Under the pieces are notes generated by a model. That model worked only from the letters and a program-made list of their open reading frames with translations. It did no database searches and was not told the DNA's origin. A stretch of DNA of 64,000 bases, taken from NCBI GenBank assembly GCA_014529385.2, contig CM043953.1, forward strand, positions 77,306,872-77,370,871, in the 5' to 3' direction. The position numbers and the translations under genes are program-made. Shown here one piece after another: positions 1 to 12,205 of the stretch. Positions within the stretch are counted from its first letter, which is position 1, and each line of letters begins with the position of its first letter. This DNA is from Adiantum capillus-veneris (taxonomy: Eukaryota; Streptophyta; Polypodiopsida; Polypodiales; Pteridaceae).

Positions 1-19
1 CTTGATTGATGGTTTCTTT

Positions 20-20
<1 letters not shown>

Positions 21-103
<83 letters not shown>
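21..103. repeat. (GA)n microsatellite
   Basis: Uninterrupted AG dinucleotide run of about 83 bp. The Arg/Glu-repeat reading frame across it is a by-product of the repeat, not a gene. Confidence 0.98.
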
Positions 104-108
<5 letters not shown>

Positions 109-568
109 AGTATGAAACAATTTGCATTGACAGTGCCATGTGGCAATCTGTATGGATTTTTGCAATTTGCACTGTTGGCTTTTGGTAGAATTTACGCAAA
201 GTTTTTGGATGCAGATGCTTTTAGGACTGTAGCTTTTGAGGCTTTGCTTTAGGTCATCCCTTGTAAGTTTATAAGTGCCCTATGGCCCAGTTTTAGAGCA
301 TCTGGATGGAGAACTTGAAAAGCTGGATCCATTGAGAGTTGTACTGTCTGGAAGAAATAATAAAGAAATACCGAAAGGGGCATTAGTCTTGAGGCTAGTA
401 CGTCTAGGCTTGGAACTCCACCACTCCATGTGTTCCCGCATGGACTCTCTCTCTCTCTCTCTCTCTAAGAGCTATTGAAGTTGTTTTGAAGTACTAAAAG
501 TGTTGCCAAGTGTGTAGATTTTTGTTTTTTCTTTGTTTCCATCCGATCACTCGATGGAAGTAATTACA
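104..568 (+). mobile_element. Putative 3' part of an LTR (gypsy-like remnant A)
   Basis: This non-coding stretch ends in ...TTACA directly before a tRNA-Met-type primer site, as the end of a 5' LTR does. It contains a (CT)n run near 444-466. The 5' edge of the LTR was not found and may lie outside the window, so the extent is inferred. Confidence 0.4.
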
Positions 569-569
569 A

Positions 570-581
570 TGGCATCAGAGC
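570..581 (+). other. Putative primer binding site (initiator-Met tRNA type)
   Basis: TGGCATCAGAGC differs by one base from the TGGTATCAGAGC primer site used by many plant LTR retrotransposons. It lies 1 bp after the presumed LTR end. Confidence 0.55.
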
Positions 582-1089
582 CCAGTCTGTTTCATTGCCC
601 TATACAAATCAAAGCACGATCCAGTCAACATGGATGGAGACTAAGTCAACCACATTGCTGAGGGAGGAATCCCTCCCAATCCTTGCACACAAAGGCAACC
701 TGACGAGACACATGCTCAATATGTGGTCTACACTTAGTTGACCAACAGAAGCAGAACCCAATAGATGATCTTAGAAGATTTGTACAACTATTTGGGCTCT
801 CTAAATCCCTTGGTTGGCCTAATTATCTCTTAACAGGTTCCTAGATTTGTTCTTCTCTACCTTATAATCCTCTTTAGACCTCTTTAACAGAGTTCAGGAG
901 ATGTCTCTCAGTTTTTTGGAGACAGATTGCCTTAAGAGTATGTCCTCATGTCCACACTGAAATCTACCTCCATTACCCCCTACACTTCCTCCCTCCTCCC
1001 CCACCGCCACCTCGTACTCCTCCTGTGGATTGACATATCCGACTTAGTGGCAATGCCACCACTACTAGTACTACTATTATGTACTCCCA
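582..1089 (+). other. Leader region of remnant A, no gene seen
   Basis: No open frame or recognisable domain. The position between the primer site and the gag traces fits an untranslated leader plus decayed N-terminal gag. A pyrimidine-rich patch lies near 970-1020. Confidence 0.3.
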
Positions 1090-2260
1090 ACATTGGTCTC
1101 AAGACCAAAACCCTTTAAGGATGGTGGTGCTACAGTAAAGTTTTTCACATTCTCAAGCGGGCGACAATGTTTAGTAATGGAAACTTTACCGAAGAATCAA
1201 TGATGTTCAAAGTTACATCCTTTCTGAAGGATAGTACATTGACATGGTGGGCTACTCTCACCAATAAACCTGACAATCTGAAGACCTAGCATGACTTTAA
1301 ACCTCTTTCTACCAAAGCTTCTTGGATAAAACTTTTGAAGTAGAAATACTTGCAGCCTGCTTTGGTCTCAAGATGTACCCCGTTGACACTCTTCCAATTT
1401 ACAACCAAAGAATTTGGGACGCATAACTTGAGAAGTACACATTGGGATTGCCTTTCCCATGGCGAGACTATTGTGTAGGAAAGTGCTCTTGAACATGTGT
1501 CAACTTATGTCACATGCAAGTGTGGGATATCACATCATGAAGAAATAACTTGTCTTTACCAACATTATTGCCCCTCCCTAGAAAAAGAACTAAAGTTCAA
1601 GATCTGCCACCCAAGATACTCCACAAACTAGTACAATCTCCAATAATTTTACCTGACAATTGACTCCCAAAGAGATGGCACAATACCGCTTAGAAGGAAA
1701 GTGTGACAAATGTGGCCTTCATGGCCATATCTCTTGGGACCGTTTAATAGGCTCAAATAACAAAATACCATTTCCATATGAAAGCACAAGAAACAAGAAA
1801 CCCTGACGCTCAGTTGGAATGATTTTTTATTTGATAGGTATCCCTATTGTTGACATCTCTAGTGCACCTTGTAAAGCTATGGGAAAAGTTAAAGATCAAG
1901 CTGCCCTTATCCTCTTTGATTCAAGATATATGAAAATTTTTATCTCCCCATAGTTAGCTGCAAGATTAGGCATTCATGAATATGCCAAAGGGACGCAAAT
2001 TGAAGCACAAATGGCTAATGGAACTTACTCTTCATCAACACCATTGATTGGATCATTGCAACTACAAGTTGAAACATTTACAGATCCAATTGACTTCTAC
2101 ATTATGGAATTGGGATGATGTAATGCTCTACTAGGCATGTCCTGGCACTACAAATATCATGCTTGATTTGATGCAAGAGAATGACCGATCCAATTTAAGC
2201 ACAAGAACATAGAATAACTATTGGACTTTAGTATTCTAGCTACCTAGGAAGAGACCAGAA
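1090..2260 (+). pseudogene. Degenerate Ty3/gypsy gag-protease
   Basis: Conceptual translation with stops gives, in order: a retrotransposon gag patch around 1180-1290 containing the family-typical LTWWATL; a zinc-knuckle remnant around 1698-1740 (CDKCGLHGH, last Cys lost); and a retropepsin remnant around 1880-2260 in which the active-site triad reads DSR instead of DSG/DTG, followed by a recognisable LLGMSW. Several in-frame stops (for example near 1288, 1952, 2116 and 2164) make it non-coding. No reverse transcriptase follows, so the element is truncated or was recombined here. The gypsy assignment rests on the gag type and on the protease following directly. Fairly sure of the domains, less of the subfamily. 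Confidence 0.65.
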
Positions 2261-2882
2261 GCTAGGAATCAAGGATTGAAGTGAAGAACCTTGAATTTAT
2301 GATGAATAAAATTTATGATTAAGGTTATGATCTTGGATGTGAACAACATCCAAGCAAAATCCAATGATCTTTAACAAGCATTGGCTAAGACTAAGATCTT
2401 TGGTGCCGGATCAACATCCAAGTAGGCCTTAATAACCTTTTATAGGCATTGACTAAGATATCGGTCATAAGACATGTTTTCAGACGCACCCAAGATTTCT
2501 ATAGCTAGCTTTTCTCTTTATGTGCACGGTAATCATGACATAAGAATGCATGATTGAACGGTCAATTGTGAGATTTTATGTTGCATGAATGTTAGAAGTG
2601 TGGAAATTTTTCTTGTATAATGGAATCAACGATGATTGCTTTGATTTTAGAAGGCACTATGTAACGGGTTTTAGGGTTAGGGTTTGTGCATCAAGACCAT
2701 AAATGCAACTGACCCATGTGTTTGTTTGTGTTTGTATACTTGCAATGTCTCTCAATTTTGCCACCACAATATATATGCTGCACAATTTGTAAGGTTCCCC
2801 ATATGAGGAGAAGCCAATGGTGCACATATATATGGTGCATTCCAACTTTGCACGCTGATGAGATCTCTATTTGTGATCGTGG
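2261..2882. other. Unassigned sequence between two retroelement remnants
   Basis: No domain or convincing reading frame. It should contain the 3' break of the gypsy remnant and the 5' end of the following copia remnant, but I found no primer site or LTR boundary. Confidence 0.4.
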
Positions 2883-4733
2883 ATGGTACAAAGAAAATCA
2901 ATTATGTCGGCGTCTTCAAGTGCTGTTTCCGATGCTACTCCGCTTTGCATTCATCCACCAGCATTCATCAAAGAAAAGCTTGACGGCACCAACCTCACAT
3001 TGTGGAAATTCAAAATCTCCACAATTTTGGGTTCATATGAATTGTTGAATACGGTGTTGGGGCCAACAATGCAGACCCAGAGCCCACTGCAACAAATGAT
3101 CCGGCATATCCACCCGATGTAATTTCCTCGGCTACTACTCTTCTCCATGCCTGGAAAAGAAGGAATGCCAATGCATTATGCACCATTGTCATGTGTGTAA
3201 GTGATTCTATCCTCACTTTGGTTCAGCATACCACTAAAGTAGATGAAGCTTGGAACATATTGGCTCGCCAATATGAAATGCACGATCACACTAGATTTTA
3301 AAATTTGAAAAATCAGCTTGCTTGCTGAGAAACTTGTTGATGGAGAGAAGGTAGAGGCCTTTATCAAGTGGATTAAGGACCTCCATGATCAATAAGCTAT
3401 CATTGGTGTGGCTATTTCTATAAAAAATTTAGCTCGGCACTGTAATTGCATACTTTTTGCGAGATATGATGGTCTCGTTATGGTACTCAACACTCAGTTT
3501 GTCCAACCGCTCTTATGTTTGAATAACTGAGTCCAATGTTACTTGAAGAGGAGCTGCGACTCAGGACGAGGGATGGTGGAGGTGATGCTGCCTTCACAAC
3601 AACCAATGCAAAAGGCAAGGGGACTACGTCAAATGCTTCTAAAAAGAATCCCAAGAAGAGGAAATTTTCAGGTAGCTGTTTTATAGTGACAAGAAGGATC
3701 ATGTTGTTAAAGACTGCGAAAAGAAGAAAGCAGACGAGAAGAAAGACACCATGAAAGCCTCTTGGAAGGAAATAGAATCTACCAAAAATGTTGAAACGGA
3801 CCTTGAATTATGGGGCGTCATAGAGGAGGTATGCTCATTAGCACAAACTTTTCTTGTTGATGGTTCTTGGATTCTAGATGGTTGTGCACCCCGACATATG
3901 ACTAGTAAGAAAGACTGGTATAGTTCTTGGAAGCCTCTACAGGAACCCATAAGTGTAATTGTTGGGAATAATGCCAAATGTCCAGTCGAAGGGGCTGGGA
4001 CAATTTCTCTTTTAGATCTATAATATGTTGTACGTGCCTCAAATCAAGAAGAATTTGTTGTCCATTGCTGCAACCACTGATTGTGATCTTGAAGTCCGTT
4101 TTAAGAAAAATGGAGCAAAAATCTTGGATTTTGAAGGCAACCCATTGGGAAAGGGCGTAAGCATTTTTGGCTTGGGGGGTTCACTATGTGTAAAACTACC
4201 ATATCACATGCATTCAAGACATGTTTGTAAAACCCCTTATCTGTGAATTTTGTTAAGAATATAATGTACCCTTTTCTTTTAAAATCTGTAAGTTTTTTTC
4301 AAATTTGAAAAAACAATGCCCTTCTATATATATATTTCTGTAAGTTTCAAGAACTTTAAATACCCTTCTGTTGAACTCATGTGATAGGTTACATTTTTAT
4401 TAGGTGACCTCCCCAGGATTTTTGGCACTTACGATCACTACAAAAAAAGGTACAACTCAATTATGGCATGAGAGATTCGGTCACTTAAGTATTGATATGC
4501 TATAAGAGATACAAAAATCTGGGATGGTGGCACACATGCCTCATATCTCAGATATGAATGAAGTTTGTGAAGCTTGCATGATGGGCAAGCAACAAAGAAA
4601 GGCATTTCCACAAGAGAGTAGTAATTGAGCTCAGTCTCCTCTAGAGTTGGTACACGTAGATCTCTGTGGTAAAATGTCTATATTCGCTTTGGCTGGATAT
4701 TTCTACCTTTTGTTGTTAATTGATGACTTTAGT
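2883..4733 (+). pseudogene. Degenerate Ty1/copia gag-protease-integrase, left half (copia B)
   Basis: Frames in order: copia gag (UBN2-like) around 2905-3410 with KLDGTNLTLWKFKI; a basic zinc-knuckle region around 3536-3750; copia protease around 3830-4020 with WILDGCAPRHMT, where the usual DSG is changed to DGC; GAG-pre-integrase around 4440-4570 (LWHERFGHLS, then a CEACMMGK-like box); and the start of the integrase core, ending in LLLIDDFSR at 4733. Multiple frameshifts and stops make it a fossil. The integrase is interrupted exactly after the DDFSR motif by the CACTA transposon and resumes at 17346, so both halves were once one gene. Confidence 0.8.
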
Positions 4734-4736
4734 AGA
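4734..4736. other. Left 3-bp target site duplication (AGA) of the CACTA element
   Basis: AGA directly precedes CACTAC and is repeated at 17343-17345 after the terminal TTGTAGTG. CACTA elements make 3-bp duplications. Confidence 0.85.
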
Positions 4737-4737
4737 C

Positions 4738-4742
4738 ACTAC
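4738..4742. other. Target site duplication ACTAC, left copy, of copia C1
   Basis: ACTAC here and at 9922-9926 flank the LTR ends. The duplication is taken from the CACTA terminus itself, so the copia insertion is the later event. Confidence 0.95.
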
Positions 4743-4969
4743 TGTTGGAATTAGGGTTGCAGAGAAACACACACAGCTTGGCGAAGACAAAGGAAGCTCA
4801 AGGCACACAATAGAGAGTGTGTTACTTAGTGTGCAATGGAAAGATAGATAGCCCTAGAGTGATGGGCGTATATACAATGCTCGGGGGAAAAAACCTCCTA
4901 AAGAGGGAAAAAATGCCCCGGCGGTCCTAGTTTGTTCACACACATCACTACCACATGTATATGGTAACA
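4743..4969 (-). repeat. 3' LTR of copia C1
   Basis: 227 bp, three substitutions relative to the 5' LTR at 9695-9921. Short inverted ends TGTTG/CAACA. Confidence 0.96.
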
Positions 4970-4983
4970 AATCCCCCCTGGAG
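4970..4983 (-). other. Polypurine tract of copia C1
   Basis: On the coding strand CCAGGGGGGATT directly precedes the 3' LTR, the expected place for plus-strand DNA priming. Confidence 0.8.
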
Positions 4984-5044
4984 TGATGCGGTGAATGAGA
5001 GCTGGCACATGAGTAAAGGGAAGTGCCATGCCCTAAGGATAGGA

Positions 5045-8000
5045 TCAGTCCACAAAGGGAAGTAAGCCCAAAGATTTATGGAAAGCTTCAAGCTTCTCAC
5101 GAGACAATGCCTTTGTGAAAAGATCTGCAAGGTTGTCCTGTGTTGGCACATAAGCCAAGCTGATCTCTCCTGCTGAGAGCCTCTCCCTGACATAGTCGTA
5201 ATGCACCTCAATGTGCTTTGTGCGAGCATGAAAAACTGTGTTCTTCGCAACTGCCAATGCGCTCTGACTGTCAGTGTAGATAGTGTTGGCAGTGTCCTGT
5301 CCAACACCCAAATCAGCCATAAGGCGTCTGAGCCATACACACTCAACCGTAGCTATGAAGACTGCCCTGTACTCAACCTCACAACTCGAAGTGGCCACAG
5401 TAGGTTGCTTCTTGCTCAACCATTATATACATGAACTGCCAAGCATGAAACAAAAACCACTTGTGGACACTCGCATGTCAAAACAACCAGCCCAATCTGA
5501 GTGCGAAAAAGCATGTAAGTCTGGCGGAAATGATCCCCCCTTGGGATAAAACAAGCCAAGATGTAAAGTAACACTAAGGTAGCGGAAAATCCTCTTGAAA
5601 GCCTGCCAATGCTTAGACCCTGGGCTATGCATAAATCTGTTGACCTATGAGACTGCAAACTGAATATCCGGCCTCGTGTTGCATACATAAATGAGGCAGC
5701 CAACAGCAGTTTGGTAAAGAGTGACATCAGCAGGATCACCAGCATCATGTAGACTCAACTTCAAACCTGTTTCCATGGCAGTGGCAATAGGTTTGCAATC
5801 CTCAAGTCCAAACTTACATAGCAATGTCTCTATGTAACTTTTCTGACACAAGGCAATACCACCATCACACTGCTTAAACTGTATACCCAAATAATGATGC
5901 AACAGCCCCAAATCTTTCATCTTGAAAGTAGCATTCAAATCAGCCTTAAATTCAGTAATATATATGTCTCTCATTTGGTCCAGTGATTAGCAAATCATCA
6001 ACATAAAGAACCACAATGAGAAGTACATCACCCTCACGCTTTACATACAATGTGCTTTCTGTTGGACTGTTACGAAAGCCTTGTTTGACCAAATGAGTGT
6101 CGGCTTTCTCATACCAAGCACGAGGAGATTGCTTCAACCCATACAAAACCTTGTTACATTTGCACACTTTGTCCTCTTGTGCTTTGATTACAAAACCGCG
6201 AGGCTGCGTTACATAAACTTCCTCAAATATGTCACCATTCAAGAAAGCAGTAACAATGTCTGATTGATGTACATCCCAACCAAAACGAGCTGCCAATGCA
6301 CATAGAAAATGCACAGTATTCATACGACAAGTGGGAGCAAAAGTCTCTTCATAATCTATGCCTTTTTGCTGTGCATAAACCTTTGCAACAAGTCGAGCCT
6401 TATGGCGATCGATTTCACCATCCGGCTTGCGTTTCAACTTGTAAACCCACTTTGTACCAATGGCCTTTTTGCCAAGAGGCAAATCACATAAAGTCCATGT
6501 GTCATTCTCTATAAGTGCATCATATTCTGATTGCATGGCAGCCATCCAATTTTCTGAATTTTGTGCTTCATCAAAAGACAGAGGCTCCTCAACATCATGT
6601 AAGCTAGACACAGCCAAAGCATAACAATCTAATGCATAAGATGCATGGCCAGAGCCTGAACGAGTACGACTAGACAAAGGTGCATCCAATTTACTGTCAT
6701 GCAAAGTGTGCACCAACCATTTTGGCATACCTCTAGCCTGCTCATTTTCAGCCCTTTCCTCATCAAGTACATCATGTACATCTGCATCAGTAATAGGCTG
6801 ATCTAAAACATTTTCACAAACCCCCTTAGGCTGTACATTTGCCTCATTGGAACTTACATTCGTATTTCCACCACTGAAAAGAGGCAACAAAGTGTCATAA
6901 ATGTCCTGTGAGCTTACATTACTGTCTCTAGTAGATGACAGCAAGGGCTGAACAGAATCTTCCACAAACACTACATCCCGAGAAACCAGAATACGTTTTG
7001 TTTGCGGATGATACAACCTGTAACCTTTGCTTTCACCACTATAACCAACAAAAATACATTTGACAGCCTTATCATCCAATTTTCTGTGCTGCACTTGTGG
7101 CACCAAAGCATATGCCAAACAGCCAAAAACACGCATGTGCTCAATAGAAGGTTTTCTATCATGCCATGCTTCATATGGAGTAATAGACTACAAAGCTTTC
7201 GTAGGACACCTGTTAAGTACATAAGTGGCACACATGATGGCCTCAGGTCAAAAAGAATGCAGTAAAACTTGACTTTTCACCATACATCGTGCCATTTCCG
7301 TCAGTGACCTGTTTTTCCTCTCAGCAACACTATTTTGCTGAGGTGTATAAGGCACTGTACATTGGTGTTTTATCCCACGACTAGCCAAAAATGCATTTAA
7401 TTCATGAGACATATACTCCCCCCCTCGATTGGAACGGAGGGTGCCCATAGTACATTTCGAGCCATTTTCAGCCATATCCAGAAATTGTTTGAAGCACATA
7501 AAAACTTCGGACTTCGCTTTAAGTGGAAATACCCATGCATGCCTGGAGTAATCATCAATGAAAGTCACGAAGTACAGGTAATTGCCCAAGGACGGAGTTT
7601 GCATGGGACCACAAACATCACTATGCACAAGCTGCAACCTGCATGTGACCCGAACTGAACCATCCTTTGGAAATTTAGAACGCTGCATCTTACCCAAAAT
7701 ACAGCCTTCACAAACATGTTTTACAGGTGCTTCAAGAGGCGGCACAGAAGCAACCATATCAGATTTTTGCAAACGCAGCAAACTGGCAAAATTCAGATGA
7801 CCAAAACATGCATGCCAAAGTTTTGCATCTGAAATAGCCCTTGAATCTGCAACAGCATTTGCAAAGTTTTGCCCACACTTGTCATACAAAGTGAGTTTAT
7901 ACAGCCCACGGCACAAAAGGCCAGATGCAACAATTTCATCACCAAAACTGAGATCATGAACTGTACATCTGTCATCCACAAATTTGACTACAAGTCCAAG

Positions 8001-9335
8001 TCTAGTAAGTGCGGATACAGACAAGAGATTCTTCTTGATCCCAAGTACATAAAGTGAATCAACAAGTGTGAAAGAACTGCCATTAGCAGCAGTAAGCACA
8101 ATCTTTCCAACTCCCTGAACTGGATAAGAGGCGTTGTTGGCACAAGTGACTGAATTCCCATAAGGGACAGACTCGAGAGAGGTAAAAAATTCACGATGTG
8201 AGGTAATGTGCTTTGTAGCACCACTGTCGAAATACCACACATGTGAATCTGCAGCAACTGACAAGCATGCATCATGGACAACAGGATTGTAAGTGCACTC
8301 TGCTCTAAAAGCCCATTCTGCATCAACATCAGCAACATAGTCTCCTTTCACATAAGACTCAACAATGGCTGCATTTGTAGTGGAACCAGCATTTGCAGTG
8401 GAACCACCCTCTTTCTTCTTAGCCTCTTTGGCCTTCAACTTAGGACACAACTTGATCAAGTGATCATTGGCTTTACAATAATGGCAACGCATCTTCTTTT
8501 TGCCCTTATCACCAGAATTTCCAAACGAATTGCTGCCAGCAGAAGCATTAGGAACATAATTTTTGCCACTCGCAGCAAAACCATAAGAAGTGGCTGCATT
8601 GCTGTTACCACCCTTTCTTTGAGAAGCAATAAAAGCATGTTCAACTGCACGCTGTCTAGTCTTGTTTTTTTTGGAAAGTGACTCTTGCAACAGCAATGTG
8701 CATAATGCATCAAACTTGACAACTTCTGGATTTCCTTGGGTCATCAGTCTCCAAGTACTAGCAAAAGTCTGGTAGGAATCTGGTAAGGCATCAAGAACAG
8801 TCTGCACAAGGGAACTGTCTGAAATGACTTCACCTGCAGAAATAAGCTGCTCATTGATATCCTTGACACTAGCAAGGAAAGTGTCCATATCATCTTCCTC
8901 ATGCATAATCTTCGACTCCAGCTCTTTACGCAGCAAAGCAATTTTAGCCTCATTGCAGCTTGCATAAAGACCTGCTAAAATACCCCAAGCCTGTTTTGTA
9001 GAAGTTGTTGAAGGGATGTGAGGAACAATGGTGCGCTTCACAGACAACGCAATCAATGCATGAGCCTGCGCATCCTTAACATCCCAACGAGATTGTTCTG
9101 CCGTAGGCAAAACAACTCTAACAGCTGCAATCCTTGCAACAAGACCTGCAACATCCTCAACATCACCTACATCCTCAGAACCAGGACGTACATCAATGCC
9201 CTGCACAATGTTCCAGACACCCTTTGACACAAGAACATGTTGCGTCATATAAGCCCACATAGGGTAGTTGTCCCCATCGAACCTGTCCTCAGCAGCAAAC
9301 ATCTTGAACACATCTGTGTTGTTGTTGTCAGCCAT
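5045..9335 (-). pseudogene. Copia gag-pol polyprotein of C1, inactivated
   Basis: The preferred start is the ATG at 9335 (MADNNNTDV), because upstream codons lie in the leader. Order: gag with a CX2CX4HX4C knuckle (CHYCKANDHLIKLC); protease WYFDSGATKHIT; GAG-pre-integrase and CEGCILGK box; integrase core with the DDYSRHAW, SNRGGEY and AERKNRS regions; reverse transcriptase from about 6560 with YVDDLLI near 5990; RNase H ending near 5045. Lesions: TGA at 7248-7250, TAG at 7188-7190, a 4-bp TA expansion near 5965 that shifts frame, and stops at 5645-5647 and about 5424. The longest open part (9335-7248) covers gag through most of integrase. In an intact copy the polyprotein would be cut by its own protease inside a virus-like particle. 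Confidence 0.93.
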
Positions 9336-9680
9336 GGTAAATGTTGCACCTGATTTGAAAACTGCTCGAAAATAGGAGAAACGGAGCGGGAACAAACTGT
9401 GCTATATAGCACAAAACGTAGAAGACTATAAGGCACCTGTTATGCAGAAAACGGCACTGACAGAAATTCTGCACAAAATGACGAAATAGCCTGTGCAGTA
9501 TTGCCTGTAGTGGAAATGGAGGCCGAAATGAGCCCAAATAAAATTCTGAGCAGACCAAGCTCTTCGCGCTCCCAAAATATTTTTCGTCCTGTGAATGCTC
9601 GCCAAAGCTCACTGAAATCGGAGAAAGTGAGCAGGCGTGTGCTGGAGCAACTGACGACTAAGCCCGGGAGGACGTGACCT

Positions 9681-9692
9681 GCTCTGATACCA
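9681..9692 (-). other. Primer binding site of copia C1
   Basis: The coding strand reads TGGTATCAGAGC, two bases after the 5' LTR: the canonical initiator-Met tRNA site. Confidence 0.95.
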
Positions 9693-9694
9693 AT

Positions 9695-9921
9695 TGTTGG
9701 AATTAGGGTTGCAGAGAAACACACACAGCTTGGGGAAGACAAAGGAAGCTCAAGGCACACAATAGAGAGTGTGTTACTTAGTGTGCAATGGAAAGATAGA
9801 TAGCCCTAGAGTGATGGGCGTATATACAATGCTCGGGGGAAAAAACCTCCTAAAGAGGGAAAAAATGCTCCGGCGGTCCTAGTGTGTTCACACACATCAC
9901 TACCACATGTATATGGTAACA
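9695..9921 (-). repeat. 5' LTR of copia C1
   Basis: 227 bp; promoter-bearing LTR in the element's orientation. Flanked by the second ACTAC copy at 9922-9926. Confidence 0.96.
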
Positions 9922-10540
9922 ACTACAAGAGGTCACTTAAATTCCAGTGCCACACCGACGTCACGGGTGGGCATCGGTATATGTGTAAGTATGTATGGAG
10001 GGAGCTAAAGTTTTAAAAATTTTGATTTTCAAATTTTCGACACCTGTGCCGGCGCCTGTTCCGACGTCAACGCGCATGCACTTTTCGACGCTCTTTTTGG
10101 CGCGTTTTTTGACACCTATACCGATTTCTGTACCGATGGTACTTGCAAAAAACAAAACCACGGGCTTTCTCTGCACATTTGTCTTCTTCTTGCTTTTCTC
10201 AAGCTCTCTTCTTCCTCACCTCTTACAGATCTGGAGCAAAACAAGCTGTTGGAAGTGCTAATCTTGCTTGTGGGTTAGCCCATAACACTAAGGTGAGATT
10301 GTTTTCATGTTTACTTGTAGATTTAGGGTTTAAGGTTTAACTTTGTGTTTGTGTGTGCATTTTTGCAGGTTTGAAAACGTTTACAACTTCTTTTATTGCT
10401 CAAATAGGACGAATGTGAGTGCTCACACCTTTAAATGCATATTAAATTTATTTAAATTAATCTGTATATTAATAAAATAAAATTTCATGCTTTAAACTTT
10501 GAATGCATTTTGAATTATGCAATTGATGGGGTTTATGTTT
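9922..10540 (+). promoter_or_regulatory. CACTA left subterminal region
   Basis: Holds the rest of the left terminus (CACTACAAGAGGTCAC across the copia insertion), then several scattered GACGTC, GACACC and ACCGAT motifs between 9955 and 10140. Similar motifs occur at the right end (17080-17270). Subterminal repeats are the transposase-binding zone in this superfamily; here binding is inferred. 10150-10540 has no clear gene but could be the transcript leader. Confidence 0.6.
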
Positions 10541-10795
10541 TAGGTTAAGTTTAGGTTATAAGTTAAGTTAGGTTAAGTTATCTTATACGTTAGGTTATCT
10601 TAAGTTAAGCAACGTTAGGTTAGGTTATTTTATATGTTAAGTTAGGTTAAGTTAAGCTACATTAGGTTAAGCTATGTTAGGTTAGGCTAGGTTAGATTAG
10701 GTTTAGCTACGTTAGGTTAGGTTAGGTTAAGTTAAGCTATGTTAGGTTAAGCTACGTTAAGTTAGGTTAGGTTAGGTTAAGCTGCGTTCGGCAAT
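10540..10795 (+). repeat. TTAGG/TTAAG-type simple repeat
   Basis: Irregular pentamer-rich tract (GTTAGGTTAGG, GTTAAGTTAAG). Similar stretches recur at 12200-12250, 12340-12450 and 12525-12590. It is not the plant telomere repeat TTTAGGG and is internal to the transposon. Confidence 0.9.
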
Positions 10796-12205
10796 ATATA
10801 CGGCAAGCCATAGAGCTTACCCACAATGCATATTAAAAACAACACAATGGCGAGCCGTTGGCAATACTGAAAGCCATAGAGCTTGCCCACAATGCATATG
10901 CAAACGGCTTGCAGACATTTAAGATTTGAAAATCGCTTTCAGACATATAGAAAGCACAATGAAGAGCCATTTGGAAATACGTCAAGCCATATGCTTTCCC
11001 ACAACACATATGCATTGTGGGCAAGCTCTATGGCTTGCCGTATTGCCAACGGCTCGCCATTGTGTTGTTTATATGTCTGGGAGCGGTTTTCAAGTCCTAA
11101 AATAGCTAAGTGGCCCTGAAAATAACACCATGGCGAGCCGTTTGGCAATACGGCAATCCATAGAGCTTGCCCACAATGCATATGTGTTGTGGGCAAGCTC
11201 TATGGCTTGACGTATGCCAAATGGATCTTCATTGTGCTTTCTATATGTCTGCAAGCGGTTTTCAAATCCTAAAATAGCTAAGCGGCTCTAAAAACAACAT
11301 AATGGCAAACGTTTTGACAATACAGCAAGTCATAGATCTTGCTTACAATGCATACACATTGTGGGTAAGCTTTATGTCTTTCCGTATTGCCAAACGACTC
11401 TCCATTGTGTTGTCTATATGTTTGCGAGCGATTTTCAAACGTTAAAATTGCCTCTTGTCCCTAAAAACAACACAATGGCGATCCGTTTAGTAATACGGAA
11501 AGTCATAAAGCTTGCCCACAAGGCATATGCATTGAGGAAAATCTCTATGGCTTGCAGTATTTTCAACAAGTTGCCATTGTGTTTTTTTAATGTTCGCAAG
11601 CGGTTTTCAAGTCCTAAAATAGCTAAGCAGCCCTAAAAACAACACAATGGAAAGCTGTTTGGCAATGCGACAAGCCATAGAGTTTTCTCACAATGCATAT
11701 GCATTGTGTGCAAGCTCTATGGTTTGCCCTATCGCCAAAAGGCTAGCCATTGTGTTGTCTATATGTCCGCGAGCAATTTTCAAGCTTTAAGATTTCCTCG
11801 TGGCCCCAAAATGCTTTTCATATTGCCACCAGTTGGCCATTGTGTTGTCGATATGTTTGCGAGAAATTTTCAAGCGCTAAAATTGCCTCGTGTCCCTAAA
11901 AACAACACAATGGAAATCCGTTTGGCAATACGACAAGCCATAAAGCTTTCCCACAAGGCATATGCATTGTGGGAAAGCTCTATGGCTTGCCATATTGCCA
12001 ACGGCTCTCCATTGTGTTGTCTATATGTCTACGAGCGATTTTTGGGCCCTAAAATCGCTTCGCAACCCTAAAAACGACACAATAGTGAGCCGTTTGTCAA
12101 ATTGGCAAGCTATAGAGCTTTCCGAAATCGCATATGCATTGTGGGCAAGCTGTATGGCTTGCCGTTTTGCCAAACGCCTCACCATTTTGTTGTTTTTATG
12201 TTAGT
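10796..12205. repeat. 172-bp satellite array with palindromic monomers
   Basis: Inverted-repeat centres (CATATG or close variants) lie near 11009, 11181, 11353, 11526, 11698, 11961 and 12133. Spacing is 172-173 bp except one 263-bp gap that holds a partial unit; a truncated unit is centred near 10896. In each monomer about 116 bp is an imperfect palindrome: GGCAAGCCATAGAGCTTGCC-type arms on either side of the centre, flanked by AACACAATGG and CCATTGTGTT. A 55-60-bp spacer follows. Open frames here are by-products of the repeat. Confidence 0.93.

Larger units (their letters stand above)
4743..9921 (-). mobile_element. Ty1/copia LTR retrotransposon, copy C1
   Basis: A complete structural element of 5179 bp on the minus strand: 227-bp LTRs at both ends, perfect 5-bp target duplication, primer site next to the right (5') LTR, polypurine tract next to the left (3') LTR, and a gag-pol region between. 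LTRs begin TGTTAC and end CAACA on the coding strand and differ at only three positions, which indicates a fairly recent insertion. The coding region has several stops and a frameshift, so it is not autonomous. A second copy of the same family is at 31338-37231 in the same orientation. Confidence 0.96.

Noticed and set aside
6-188. 60-codon frame of alternating Arg and Glu
   Set aside because: Produced by the (GA)n microsatellite; no domain, no context.
10796-12205. CRISPR-like array of regular repeats
   Set aside because: Monomers of 172 bp with no unique spacers; palindromic satellite in eukaryotic transposon context.
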